Source of the DNA: Thermotoga sp. Mc24
Lineage (GTDB): Bacteria; Thermotogota; Thermotogae; Thermotogales; Thermotogaceae
DNA length: 64,000 bases
Direction: 5' to 3'
NCBI RefSeq assembly: GCF_000784835.1
Contig: NZ_JSFH01000004.1
Span: forward strand, 158,982-222,981
The first letter of the stretch is position 1. Each line of letters begins with the position of its first letter. The translations under genes were made by a program, and so were the position numbers. Below are positions 55,919-64,000 of this stretch, piece by piece. The notes beneath the pieces are model-generated. The model made no database searches. It had not been told where the DNA came from and was given only the letters and a program-made list of their open reading frames with translations.

Positions 55919-56833
55919 ATGAGGGTTACAAACAAAATGATCAGTGATAGGGTGCTGTTCAACATACAGACGAGTTTGAAAAGAATAGCGAAGCTCCACG
56001 ATCAACTCTCTTCGGGATACAAGGTGAGGTATCCGAGTGACGATGCCGTCGTTGCGAAGAGGGCCAGTGACATTCTGACGAGAAAGAGGGAACTCGAGCA
56101 GTTTCAAAGAAGCGTGGATCATGTTCAAACTTACGTGAACGCGTACGACAGTGCCCTTCAAACCGTTTCCTCCATTACTCAAAGACTCAGAGAACTGCTG
56201 GTTAGAGCAGCGAATGGGACTCTTTCGAAAGCAGAGAGAGAGGCTATAGCAGAGGAGATCGATAAAATCAAAGAGAATCTGGTGGAAGTGGCGAACACAA
56301 GAATAGAGAACGAGTACATCTTTTCTGGATACGATGTTTTCAGTCAGCCGGTCGAAAACGAAAACGGCACCTGGAAGATCTCGACACTTCCGGCCTCAGA
56401 TAAGAGTCGCTCTATTCTGGTGCTGGGACATTCCATTGATTACGGTGTCACAGCCAGTGAGGTTTTTGAACTGGACAGCGGAAAGAATGTGTTCCAGATG
56501 CTTGAGGAGGTTTCTGCCACTCTTCGTTCCAATCTCAACGAAACTCAGATATCGGAGCGTGTGTCGAACGTTTTCTTGAAGGAATTATCCTACTTCGAAG
56601 AGCGTATAACCAGAACAATAGGAGAGGTCGGTGGTGTGAGCAGGTTCATCGATATGGTGAACTCGAGGGTGCAGGATCTCGATTTCTTCTTCACCGAGTA
56701 CCTTTCAAAAGAGAGAGATGCAGACATCACAGAACTCGTGACGGATCTTGCTATGCAGCAGTCGGTTCTTGAAGCTGCTTTGAAATCGGCCAGTCGAGTG
56801 CTTCAGGCGACCCTGGTAGACTTCGTGAGGTGA
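55919..56833 (+). CDS. flgL: Flagellar hook-associated protein 3
   Basis: A 304-residue flagellin-like junction protein. N-terminal RVTNKMISDRVLFNIQTSLKRIAKLHDQLSSGYKVRYPSDDAVVAKRA is the standard FlgL pattern, and the C-terminus ends with the D0 helix LVTDLAMQQSVLEAALKSASRVLQATLVDFV. Located five bases after flgK, in the sigma-28 operon. Confidence 0.95.
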   Translation: MRVTNKMISDRVLFNIQTSLKRIAKLHDQLSSGYKVRYPSDDAVVAKRASDILTRKRELEQFQRSVDHVQTYVNAYDSALQTVSSITQRLRELLVRAANGTLSKAEREAIAEEIDKIKENLVEVANTRIENEYIFSGYDVFSQPVENENGTWKISTLPASDKSRSILVLGHSIDYGVTASEVFELDSGKNVFQMLEEVSATLRSNLNETQISERVSNVFLKELSYFEERITRTIGEVGGVSRFIDMVNSRVQDLDFFFTEYLSKERDADITELVTDLAMQQSVLEAALKSASRVLQATLVDFVR

Positions 56834-56837
56834 TAAC

Positions 56838-57287
56838 GTGGTTTACAAAACCAAACTCGGAGAGATGGAAATTTCGGATGAAAGTATCTTCACGTTCGAA
56901 AAAGGAATTCCCGGATTCGAACATCTGCGAAAGTTCGCGCTCGTTTTTCCTCAGGAAACCTTTCCCATAGGATGGCTGCTTTCACTCGAGGATCCGGAAG
57001 TGGGACTTCCCGTTGTGGATCCAAAGCTCGTGAGAGCCGATTACGACCCTGTAGTGCTAAGTGAGGATCTCGAGGAGATCGAAGCCGAAAATCAGGAAGC
57101 GCTCCTTTTCTTCTGTGTGTTAACGATTCCCCCAGGGAAACCGGAAAAGACCACGATAAATCTCAGGGCACCGATAATTTTGAATCAAAAGAAAAAGAAG
57201 GGAATTCAAACGATACTGGAGAACGAAGATTACCAGTTGAGACACCTTCTTTCCGAAGAGATGGAGCGTTCAAAGACTGTGGTATGA
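56838..57287 (+). CDS. fliW: Flagellar assembly factor FliW
   Basis: A 149-residue protein. Family traits: FEKGIPGFEHLRKFAL near the N-terminus, then LLSLEDPEVGLPVVDP and the conserved VLTIPPGKPEKTTINLRAPIILN. FliW binds flagellin and frees it from CsrA control in other bacteria. No csrA follows; the next element is the cobalamin riboswitch. GTG start, four bases after flgL. Confidence 0.93.
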   Translation: MVYKTKLGEMEISDESIFTFEKGIPGFEHLRKFALVFPQETFPIGWLLSLEDPEVGLPVVDPKLVRADYDPVVLSEDLEEIEAENQEALLFFCVLTIPPGKPEKTTINLRAPIILNQKKKKGIQTILENEDYQLRHLLSEEMERSKTVV

Positions 57288-57299
57288 TCTTCAAATAGA

Positions 57300-57480
57300 A
57301 GCCTCCCTCACCGTGCGGTACCCTTCGGGGTTCAAAGGGGAAGCCGGTGGAAATCCGGCGCGGGGCCGCCACCGTGACCGGGGACGAAACCCGCAGAACG
57401 CCACTGGGGCGATCACCCTGGGAAGGTGCGGGGAGTAGGATGATCCGGAAGCCGGGAAACCCGCCCGCGGTGAAGGGAAA
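57300..57480 (+). promoter_or_regulatory. Cobalamin (B12) riboswitch aptamer
   Basis: The conserved B12-box region is clear: AAGCCGGTGGAAATCCGGC (57341-57359), then GCCGCCACCGTGA (57365-57377). Downstream comes the core GGGAAGG...GGGGAGTAGGATGATCC (57420-57446) and AAGCCGGGAAACCCGCCCG (57449-57467), all in the order of the known cobalamin riboswitch class. GC-rich, as suits a hyperthermophile. It lies upstream of btuFCD and so points to cobalamin as their substrate. The 5' edge is approximate. Confidence 0.93.
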
Positions 57481-57520
57481 CCACCTTCCTCGGCACCAGG
57501 AAGGTGGGAATATTCTTTTT
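57481..57520 (+). terminator. Riboswitch expression platform: terminator with antiterminator partner
   Basis: A perfect 10-bp stem CCACCTTCCT (57481-57490) / AGGAAGGTGG (57498-57507), followed by GAATATTCTTTTT. The 3' arm segment GGAAGGTG also occurs inside the aptamer (57421-57428), so the 5' arm can pair with either. Binding of cobalamin would hold the aptamer copy, free the 5' arm and form the terminator; without it, the aptamer copy acts as antiterminator. The T-rich tract is a few bases after the stem, so it may be imperfect. Confidence 0.7.
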
Positions 57521-57535
57521 CAGGGAGGGATGGAA

Positions 57536-58429
57536 GTGTTCAGAAAACTGGTTTCTTTGATTCTTCTTTTTGTCACCGCTGTTGCGCTCGCCGTAACGGT
57601 TGTGGACGATTCTGGAAGAGTGGTGGAGATCACATCCGCACCCGAAAGGGTGGTCAGTCTGTCTCCCGCCGCAACGAGGTTTCTTGTGTTCCTCGGCCTG
57701 GAAGACAAAATCGTTGGAGTCACCGATTACGACAGCTACGAAGCCGAAAGAGTCGGTGCGATGGTTCCTGCGAACATCGAAAAGGTGGTGAGTCTGAATC
57801 CCGATCTCGTTCTGATGTTCGGCGGATTTCAGCTTCCCGAAGTTCCAAAACTTGAGGAAGCAGGTTTAAAGGTCCTTGTTGTGAATCCGAATTCTCTCAA
57901 CGACATCATCAGAGACGTGGTCCTTCTTGGAACGATCTTTGATCGTCGAGACCTTGCCCTGGAGAAATCGGAAAAGCTGAGAGAGAAAATGCTTGAGATA
58001 GGAAAGAAGACCTACAACGTTCCTCCATCGAAGCGTCCCAAGGTACTCTACCTGATCTCATCTCCCGGTCCTGATGTGAAGGATATCTGGACGTGTGGAA
58101 TGGGATCCTATCTCAACGAGATCATCTCTCTGGCGGGCGGGGTGAACATTGCTTCCGGAATCGCAGGGCCGAACGGCTGGCCACAGCTTTCTCTTGAGTA
58201 TGTTGTGTCTCAAAATCCTGATGTGATAATAGTTGGAGTTTACATCTCTGGAACGGAGAACGAAGAGATAAAGAAAATACTCAATTTTGAACCTTTCAAA
58301 GAAATAAACGCAGTGAAGAACAAAAGGGTCTTTGCAGTGGATGGAAACGTGGCCTCTCAACCTTCTCCCGATGTGTTTGAACTCCTCGATTTGTTCTATG
58401 AATTTTTCTACGGAGGAAAAGGTGAGTGA
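57536..58429 (+). CDS. btuF: Cobalamin-binding periplasmic protein of the BtuF/FepB type
   Basis: About 297 residues: signal peptide MFRKLVSLILLFVTAVALA, then the typical start of class III binding proteins (VVDDSGRVVEITSAPERVVSLSPAATRFLVFLG). Other kept pieces are NIEKVVSLNPDLVLMFG and a Trp-rich loop GPNGWPQLSLEYVVSQNPDVII. Iron chelators are also ligands in this family; the riboswitch favours cobalamin. The GTG at 57536 stands seven bases after GGAGG; the ATG at 57530 is too close. A longer open frame upstream crosses the riboswitch and is not coding. Confidence 0.9.
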   Translation: MFRKLVSLILLFVTAVALAVTVVDDSGRVVEITSAPERVVSLSPAATRFLVFLGLEDKIVGVTDYDSYEAERVGAMVPANIEKVVSLNPDLVLMFGGFQLPEVPKLEEAGLKVLVVNPNSLNDIIRDVVLLGTIFDRRDLALEKSEKLREKMLEIGKKTYNVPPSKRPKVLYLISSPGPDVKDIWTCGMGSYLNEIISLAGGVNIASGIAGPNGWPQLSLEYVVSQNPDVIIVGVYISGTENEEIKKILNFEPFKEINAVKNKRVFAVDGNVASQPSPDVFELLDLFYEFFYGGKGE

Positions 58430-59394
58430 GAAAACTCGTTTTTCCGATACTGATACTCAGTTTTCTTCTTGGAATCTTCTTTGGAAGTGTGCCTCTGGAC
58501 CCCCTTGAAGTGCTGGGGGTCCTCTTTGGTTTGAAAGAAAACCCCGGGGTCGAAAGGATTCTTTCTCTCAGAATTCCAAGGGTTCTGGCAAGTTTTCTGG
58601 TTGGAGCCGGTCTTTCGATCGTGGGAAATTCGTTTCAGAATCTTTTGAAGAATCCTCTTGTTGATCCGTATCTCCTTGGAATCTCCTCGGGTGCATCTTT
58701 CGGTACCGTTGTGTCGTTTTACCTCGCTGAAATCTTCGGAATCTCCTGGATATACAGAATTCCACTTCTCAGCTTTGGTTTCTCTATGATAGCGTCACTC
58801 TTGACCCTTCTCATTGCAAGGAAAGAGGGCCGCTTTCCGGTAACAACCATCGTGCTTTCTGGAGTGGTGGTAAGCACGTTGTTCAGCTCTCTCACTTACA
58901 TGACGATCGTTCTTTTGAAAAGGAATGTAACCACCATCTCTATGTGGCTCTTTGGAAGCTTTTCAGGGAGTACGTGGGAGGATGTTCTCTTCTATCTGAT
59001 GGTCGTCATCCCGTTTTTACTTTACTCTTTGATCTTCTCCAAACATCTGAACGCCATGGCACTTGGAGAGGAAGAGGCGTTCATCCTTGGAGTCAGCGTT
59101 GAGAGATTGAAGGTTGTCACTTTTCTTTTTGGAAATCTCATCACGGCATTTCTGGTCTCCAGAAGTGGTGTTATCGGTTTCGTCGGTCTCATAGTTCCTC
59201 ACATCTCTCGCTACCTCGTTGGTCCGAATTTTCTGAAGTCCGTCCTTTCGAGTTTGATCGTGGGAGGAGTTCTTCTCACACTCTGCGACACGGCAGCCAG
59301 AACCTTCTTTTCTCCCACAGAACTTCCAGTCGGCGTTGTAACAGCGTTGATCGGAGCACCTTTCCTTGCTTTCCTCATGAAAAGAGGTGTGTGA
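58426..59394 (+). CDS. btuC: Cobalamin ABC transporter permease (BtuC/FecCD type)
   Basis: A 322-residue protein with about ten membrane helices. RIPRVLASFLVGAGLSIVGNSFQNLLKNPLVDPYLLGISSGASFG is the hallmark of the FecCD family, and GFVGLIVPHISRYLVG is the loop contacting the ATPase. GTG start overlapping btuF by 4 bp. Confidence 0.93.
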   Translation: MRKLVFPILILSFLLGIFFGSVPLDPLEVLGVLFGLKENPGVERILSLRIPRVLASFLVGAGLSIVGNSFQNLLKNPLVDPYLLGISSGASFGTVVSFYLAEIFGISWIYRIPLLSFGFSMIASLLTLLIARKEGRFPVTTIVLSGVVVSTLFSSLTYMTIVLLKRNVTTISMWLFGSFSGSTWEDVLFYLMVVIPFLLYSLIFSKHLNAMALGEEEAFILGVSVERLKVVTFLFGNLITAFLVSRSGVIGFVGLIVPHISRYLVGPNFLKSVLSSLIVGGVLLTLCDTAARTFFSPTELPVGVVTALIGAPFLAFLMKRGV

Positions 59395-59395
59395 A

Positions 59396-60166
59396 GTGGA
59401 GATTGTGAGGATTGAAAATTTGTTCTTCCAATACAGAGGCGGATTCTCTCTGAAAAACATAAATCTTTCTGTGAAAAAAGGGGAGTTCTTCGGTATCATC
59501 GGACCGAACGGTTCCGGAAAGACTACTCTTTTAAAGATCCTTGTGGGGATTTTTCGTCCTCAGAAAGGAACGGTTCAGCTCCTCGGTAGGATACCGTGGG
59601 AGACTTCGAGAAAAGAGATGGCGAAGATAGTAACCCTCGTTTCTCAGGATTTCTTTCCTTCCTACGACTTTTCTGTAAAAGAGATAGTCGAGATGGGACG
59701 GCTTCCACACTTGAGTCTTCTGAGTGGAACATCCAGAAAGGATGAGGAGATAGTCCTGAAAAGCCTAGAGCTAACCGGAACATTGAAATTTGTCGACAGA
59801 AACTTCTGGACATTGAGCTCTGGAGAGCGCAGGAAGGTTGTGCTATCGAAAGCGATTGTGCAGGACACGGAAATCCTGCTCATCGATGAACTCACAGCCC
59901 ATCTGGATTACAACAACGTGAGTCTTGTGGGAAACGTTTTGAAAAGGTTGAAAGAATCGGGAAAAACCATCATCTCCGTTTTCCACGACATAAACGTGGC
60001 ATCTGCTCTGTGTGATCGAATAGGCGTTATGAAAAACGGTGAGATGATAAAAACCGGAGCACCCCCAGAGGTGGTGACCGAAGAGGTGCTCCGGAATACA
60101 TTCGAAACGGAATTCGTGGTACTTGAACATCCTGTCACAGGAAGACCGTTAGCCTTTCTCAAATAG
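59396..60166 (+). CDS. btuD: Cobalamin ABC transporter ATPase (BtuD/FecE type)
   Basis: A 256-residue ABC ATPase: Walker [11 protein letters not shown]-loop LVSQDFFP, signature [15 protein letters not shown], Walker [13 protein letters not shown] and H-loop VFHDINVA. The Walker B box ends Glu-Leu rather than the usual Glu-Pro. The GTG at 59396 is used because AGAGGTG precedes it; a GTG at 59387 is also open. Its 3' end overlaps the convergent esterase by 18 bp. Confidence 0.9.
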
Positions 60167-61126
60167 TTTTTTCAAGAATTTCACCTGTTCAACCGCTTGG
60201 AAAGAGCCTCCTCCCTCGTGGTTGTTGTACGGATAGATTCTGATTTCCTTCGGTCCAGCGTAGTAATTGTAGGCAGCGAAAACCGTTGAAGGAGGACAAA
60301 TGTTGTCCATGAGACCCACAGAAAACAGCGCAGGGATCTTCGCTCTGGCTGCGAAGTTCACTCCATCGAAATAGGAAAGAGTCCTGAACACGATTTCTTC
60401 CTTGTCTCTGTGGGTCTTTAGAAAGTTCGTGATCTCCGCGTATGGATGCGTATCCACAAGCTGTACTGCTCTTCTGAAGTGACACAGAAACGGCACATCG
60501 CACAGAAGAGCCTTTGCTTTCTTTGAGAGAGCGCTCACCGCAAGGGCTATTCCGCCACCCTGACTGCCTCCAGCTATCACGATTCTTTCTTGATCTACCT
60601 GAGGAAAAGAAGCAGCAGCTTCAACGGCTCTGACAGCGTCCGTGAAGACTCGTCTGTAGTAGTAAGTTCTGGGATCCAGTATTCCTCTTGTCATGAATCC
60701 TGGATACTGAGGGTCAACGGGACCCTCAGGGTAATCCGGTGTGTCTCCTTTCAGCCAGCCGCTTCCCTGACCTCGAGTATCCATGACGAAACATATGTAA
60801 CCCATAGAAGGCCAGAACAGCCAGTCGTGAGGGAATCCTCTTCCACCGTTGTATCCTATGTACTGCACAACGCAGGGAAGTTTTTCTTCTTCCAGTTTTG
60901 GAACAAGGAGCCACCCTTTGATCCTCTGTCCCCTGTATCCGGAGAAGGTGACATCGTACGCTTCGACTGTTTTGAGGTGAGACTCCATCCTCTCGAAGAC
61001 GGGGTCTAAGGGGAACTTTTCGCTCTCTGCGAGTGTCTCTTCCCAGAACTCATCGAAGTCTTTCTCTTCGTACCGCTCTGGACGATATTTCTTCAGTTCT
61101 TCGAGTGGTAAATCGAAGAAGGCCAT
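60149..61126 (-). CDS. axeA: Acetyl xylan esterase / cephalosporin C deacetylase (CE7)
   Basis: A 325-residue alpha/beta hydrolase that removes acetyl groups from xylo-oligomers, and also from cephalosporin C in this family. The catalytic triad can be counted: Ser188 in AGGSQGG, Asp274 in GLMDNICPP and His303 in YNNHEGG, with the oxyanion-side RGQGSGW. These numbers match what I recall of the T. maritima enzyme, which works as a hexamer. No signal peptide, so it acts inside the cell. GAGGAGTGA before the ATG overlaps the stop of the beta-xylosidase gene. Confidence 0.96.
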
Positions 61127-61130
61127 TTTT

Positions 61131-63467
61131 TCACTCCTCGCAGGCTTCCGTGAAGAATTTCCTCATTCCCACCACTTCTCTTTTTTCACCGACGACGGAG
61201 AAAGAACCTGTGAGTCTGATGTCTTCAGAAGAGCTTCCCACCATCACTTTGAACTCACCGGGTTCAACCACGAGTTTCATGTCTCTGTTGTAGTAGGCGA
61301 GCACGTCCATGTGAAGCCTGAACACAACAGTCTTCTTCTCTTTCGCCTTCAAAGAAACCCTCTTGAAGCCCTTCAGCTCTTTCACAGGCCTTGTGACGCT
61401 TGCAAACTCACGACCGATGTAAAGTTGAACCACCTCGTCTCCGTCTCTGTCTCCGATGTTTTCCACGTCCACCTTTATCACCACTTCGCCGGCCGGTGGC
61501 ACTTCCTTCGGTTCGATTCTGAGGTTGCTGTACTCGAACTTCGTGTAAGACAAACCGTGCCCAAACGGGAAGAGAGGCTTTGTGCTCTCATCCACGTAGT
61601 CTCCGTGCCAGTGAGACCTTCCCCCGGATGGTTTGACGTAGTGGAAGACAGGAATCTGACCAGCGCTTCTTGGAAAGCTGATCGGGAGTTTTCCAGAGGG
61701 ATTCACCTTTCCATAGATGATGTCAACGATCGCTCTTCCTCCCGCTTCTCCAGGAAGCCACACCTGAAGGATCGCGTTCACCTTGTCGACGACGTTTTTG
61801 AGTGAATAGGGTCTTCCCGTGATGAGGACAAGAACGACGGGTTTTCCTGTCTTTGCAACTTCGAGGACGAGTTCTTCCTGGACTCCTGGAAGCTTGAGGT
61901 TTGCCATGTCTCTGGACTCACCGGTTGTGCAGTCAAGGGTGAGTCCAGATTTGTCCCCTACGACAACGATGGCAACGTCGGATTTCTTTGCAATTTCTAT
62001 CGCCTCTTCGAAACCGCTTCTGTCTTCCCCTGTCACTTCACAGCCTTTTGCATATTCGAATTCGATCCCTTCTTCTTTGAAGGCATCGAGAACACTCGGA
62101 ATGCTCTTCATATGTTCTTCTATGCTCTTCTTCAGTCTTTCGTAGTTTTCTCTCGGGATCTGAGGATTTCCAAAGACGTCGTCTATGTTGTCGAGGAGAG
62201 CCCTTATGTGTGCAAGGTACATGTAATCTCCGAGGAGATTTCTCACCTCACCCGCGTTCGGTCCGATCAGGGCAACTTTTTTGTTTTTCTGAAGAGGCAG
62301 AATTCCATCATTCTTGAGAAGGATAATGGATTTCCTTGCTATCTCGAGTGCGATGTCTCTGTGACTTTCTATCTTTGCTTTTTCCACCTCAACGTAGGGA
62401 TTCTCGAAGAGTCCGAGCATGAACTTTAGTTTCAACACCCTGGCGACTGCCTCGTCGATCAAAGCTTCGGAGATGATGCCTTTTTCAACAAGGTCTTTCA
62501 AATATTGATAACATTCTGTCTTCGGAAGTTCAACATCTATCCCCGCTTCAAGTGCGAGTCTTGCGGCTTCTGACTTATCCCTTGCTATTCTGTGATAATC
62601 TTCCAGAACTTTCACAGCAAAATAGTCAGAAACGACGATTCCTTCGAATCCCCAGTCTTTTCTGAGAATGTCTGTGAGGAGTTTCCTGTTCGCTGCACAT
62701 GGGACACCGTCTATTTCGCTGTAGGAGTTCATCACAGAAAGCACATTCGCTTCTTTAACGGCCGCTTCGAACGGAAAGAGAAAGACCTCTTTGAATTCCC
62801 TCTCCGGAATGTTCGTTGGTGCCCAGTTCTTTCCACCTTCAGAAGCGCTGTATCCGGCGAAGTGTTTCACTGTGGCAACGACACCTTTTTTGATATCTTC
62901 CCCCTGGAGGCCTTTCACGTAAGAGACTCCCATCCTCGCCACCAGATAGGGAGATTCTCCGAACGTCTCTTCTGTTCTCCCCCACCTTGGGTCTCTTGCG
63001 ACATCCAGAACAGGTGCGAGACCCTGATGTGCCCCTATCTTTCTCATATCCTCTCTGACGGCGGTGGTCATTTTTTCTATGAGATCTGGATCCCATGTAC
63101 TTGCCATTGCTATCGCCTGAGGGAAGTTGGTTCCTCCAAGTCCCATGTAACCGGTGAGACATTCTTCGTGTATCATCGCAGGAATTCCAAGGCGTGTTTC
63201 TTCCACAAGAAATCTCTGTATTTCGTTCACAAGTTCCGCGGCTTCTTGAGGTTCAAGGTTCGTTGATCCACCAGGCCTTGTGATCTGGCCTATACCATTT
63301 TTGAGGAGTTCTTTTGCTTTTTCTTTTTTGAATTTTCCCCTCTCGTCTATCAGTTCGTAACCCCAGACAGACCCAAGCTGGGCCACTTTCTCTTCCAGCG
63401 TCATTCTGGAAAGAAGATCTCTCACTCTCACTTCAATGGGTTGCGAAGGATCCCTGTACAGTTCCAT
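61131..63467 (-). CDS. xloA: GH3 beta-xylosidase/beta-glucosidase
   Basis: A 778-residue family 3 glycosidase. The N-terminal TIM barrel holds Arg-Lys-His residues for the sugar ([23 protein letters not shown]) and the nucleophile Asp281 in [11 protein letters not shown]. The middle sandwich domain has GPNAGEV, and the last part is a fibronectin III-like domain ([18 protein letters not shown]). No signal peptide: it cleaves imported oligomers. The neighbours (acetyl xylan esterase, oligopeptide-type importer) point to xylo-oligosaccharides rather than cello-oligosaccharides. GAGGAGGG precedes the ATG. Confidence 0.94.
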
Positions 63468-63504
63468 ATTTTTCCCTCCTCATCTGTTATTGAAACCATA
63501 AAGA

Positions 63505-64000
63505 TCATCTGTACAACCAGCATTTCACCTGCACACCATCAACTTCAAAATACGGAGGAGGCTCCTTTCTGCATATATCCATGGCCTTTGGACATCTTCC
63601 TGCGAACTTGCAGCCCTGTCTCAGATACTCTGCCTGTTCTGTCTCGGACAGTTTTATCCTGATGTCCCACTTTTTCTTCGGATCCGGCTCTGGGACGGAT
63701 TCCCTCAAAAGCTGGGTATATGGATGCTTTGGTTCCATGAGAACTTTCTCTGCAGGTCCCAGTTCCACTATATTTCCTCTGAACATGACGGCGATTCTGT
63801 CAGAGACGTAGTAAGCCGTTGTGAGATCGTGGGTGATGTAGAGCACGCTCACACCGTACTGTTCTTTGAGATCCTTGAAGAGGTTCACGATCGACATTCT
63901 CAAAGAAGCGTCGACCATCGAGACGGGTTCGTCTGCGACAAGAAGAGAAGGATTCGTGAGAAGCGCCCTTGCGATGGAAATTCTTTGAAGCTGACCTCCT
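63505..64000 (-). CDS. Oligopeptide/oligosaccharide ABC transporter ATPase, OppF-like, 5' end outside the window
   Basis: The C-terminal 165 residues of an Opp-type ATPase; the frame is open to the window edge, and the ATG at 63918 is internal. Visible are the signature [14 protein letters not shown], Walker [13 protein letters not shown], the H-loop ITHDL and the OppD/F tail [19 protein letters not shown] with the Fe-S or zinc-type Cys pattern [21 protein letters not shown]. In Thermotoga, such peptide-type transporters often carry oligosaccharides; the beta-xylosidase and esterase next to it make xylo-oligomers likely. Confidence 0.92.
   Translation of the reverse strand, partial: GGQLQRISIARALLTNPSLLVADEPVSMVDASLRMSIVNLFKDLKEQYGVSVLYITHDLTTAYYVSDRIAVMFRGNIVELGPAEKVLMEPKHPYTQLLRESVPEPDPKKKWDIRIKLSETEQAEYLRQGCKFAGRCPKAMDICRKEPPPYFEVDGVQVKCWLYR

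Noticed and set aside
57347..57535. N-terminal extension of the BtuF reading frame with many Arg, Gly and Pro residues
   Set aside because: It lies entirely within the riboswitch and its terminator; a signal peptide begins at 57536 behind a ribosome site.

Overview
The window comes from a hyperthermophilic member of the Thermotogales, very close to Thermotoga maritima or T. petrophila. The protein sequences and gene order match what I remember of the T. maritima TM0075-TM0129 block, written here in descending TM order. Further support: a coenzyme-B12 ribonucleotide reductase with a C-terminal Cys cluster, xylan-degradation genes at both ends of the block, flagellar promoters of sigma-28 type, and genes packed with 1-4 bp overlaps. 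The species assignment is from memory of the family, not from a search.

Layout. (1) 1-3.67 kb is a small accessory patch: the 3' part of a TnpB-only IS200/IS605-type element, a sigma-28-driven flagellin-like gene followed by an isochorismatase-like hydrolase and a flavoprotein whose 3' end is supplied by the IS, then a decayed second tnpB. (2) 3.67-7.34 kb: an MFS transporter, an M20 peptidase and a carboxyltransferase. (3) 11.48-7.29 kb (minus): fur-znuACB followed by a response regulator and histidine kinase, six genes joined by 4-bp overlaps behind a perfect 9+9 operator. (4) 11.7-17.65 kb: a KamA-like radical SAM enzyme, nitroreductase, acetamidase/formamidase, nrdJ with NrdR-type boxes, and an SplB-like protein. 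(5) 25.74-17.67 kb (minus): a seven-gene xylose operon (ROK repressor, Fe-alcohol dehydrogenase, permease, deacetylase-like protein, binding protein, ATPase, xylulokinase). (6) 28.63-25.85 kb: degenerate GGDEF protein, MurA and a PflX-type radical SAM protein; divergent from it is a RecB-like nuclease. (7) 36.36-29.87 kb (minus): an unrecognised membrane protein and a BMP-type (nucleoside-like) ABC transporter. (8) 36.4-51.1 kb (plus): one unbroken run from ligA through obg, nadD, dus and a diiron protein to a type IV pilus/secretin set that ends in a very large secretin and a MEMO-like protein. (9) 51.1-57.3 kb: murJ, and divergently flgM-flgN-flgK-flgL-fliW from a sigma-28 promoter. (10) 57.3-60.2 kb: a cobalamin riboswitch with a readable antiterminator/terminator pair, driving btuFCD. 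(11) 60.1-64 kb (minus): acetyl xylan esterase, GH3 beta-xylosidase/glucosidase and an oligopeptide-type ABC ATPase that runs off the end.

How it fits together. Xylan side chains and xylo-oligomers are taken in and trimmed by the 60-64 kb genes, and xylose is imported and phosphorylated by the 17-26 kb operon. The B12-dependent ribonucleotide reductase needs cobalamin, which the riboswitch-controlled BtuFCD system supplies. The part I find least explained by existing annotation is the pilus cluster: a secretin of about 1280 residues with two N0-like domains separated by roughly eleven small N1-like modules, plus a pseudopilin with no leader peptide and no pilus motor nearby. No tRNA, rRNA or CRISPR array was seen. 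The only gene-poor stretch above 300 bases is 3236-3673, which holds a promoter and the decayed tnpB.
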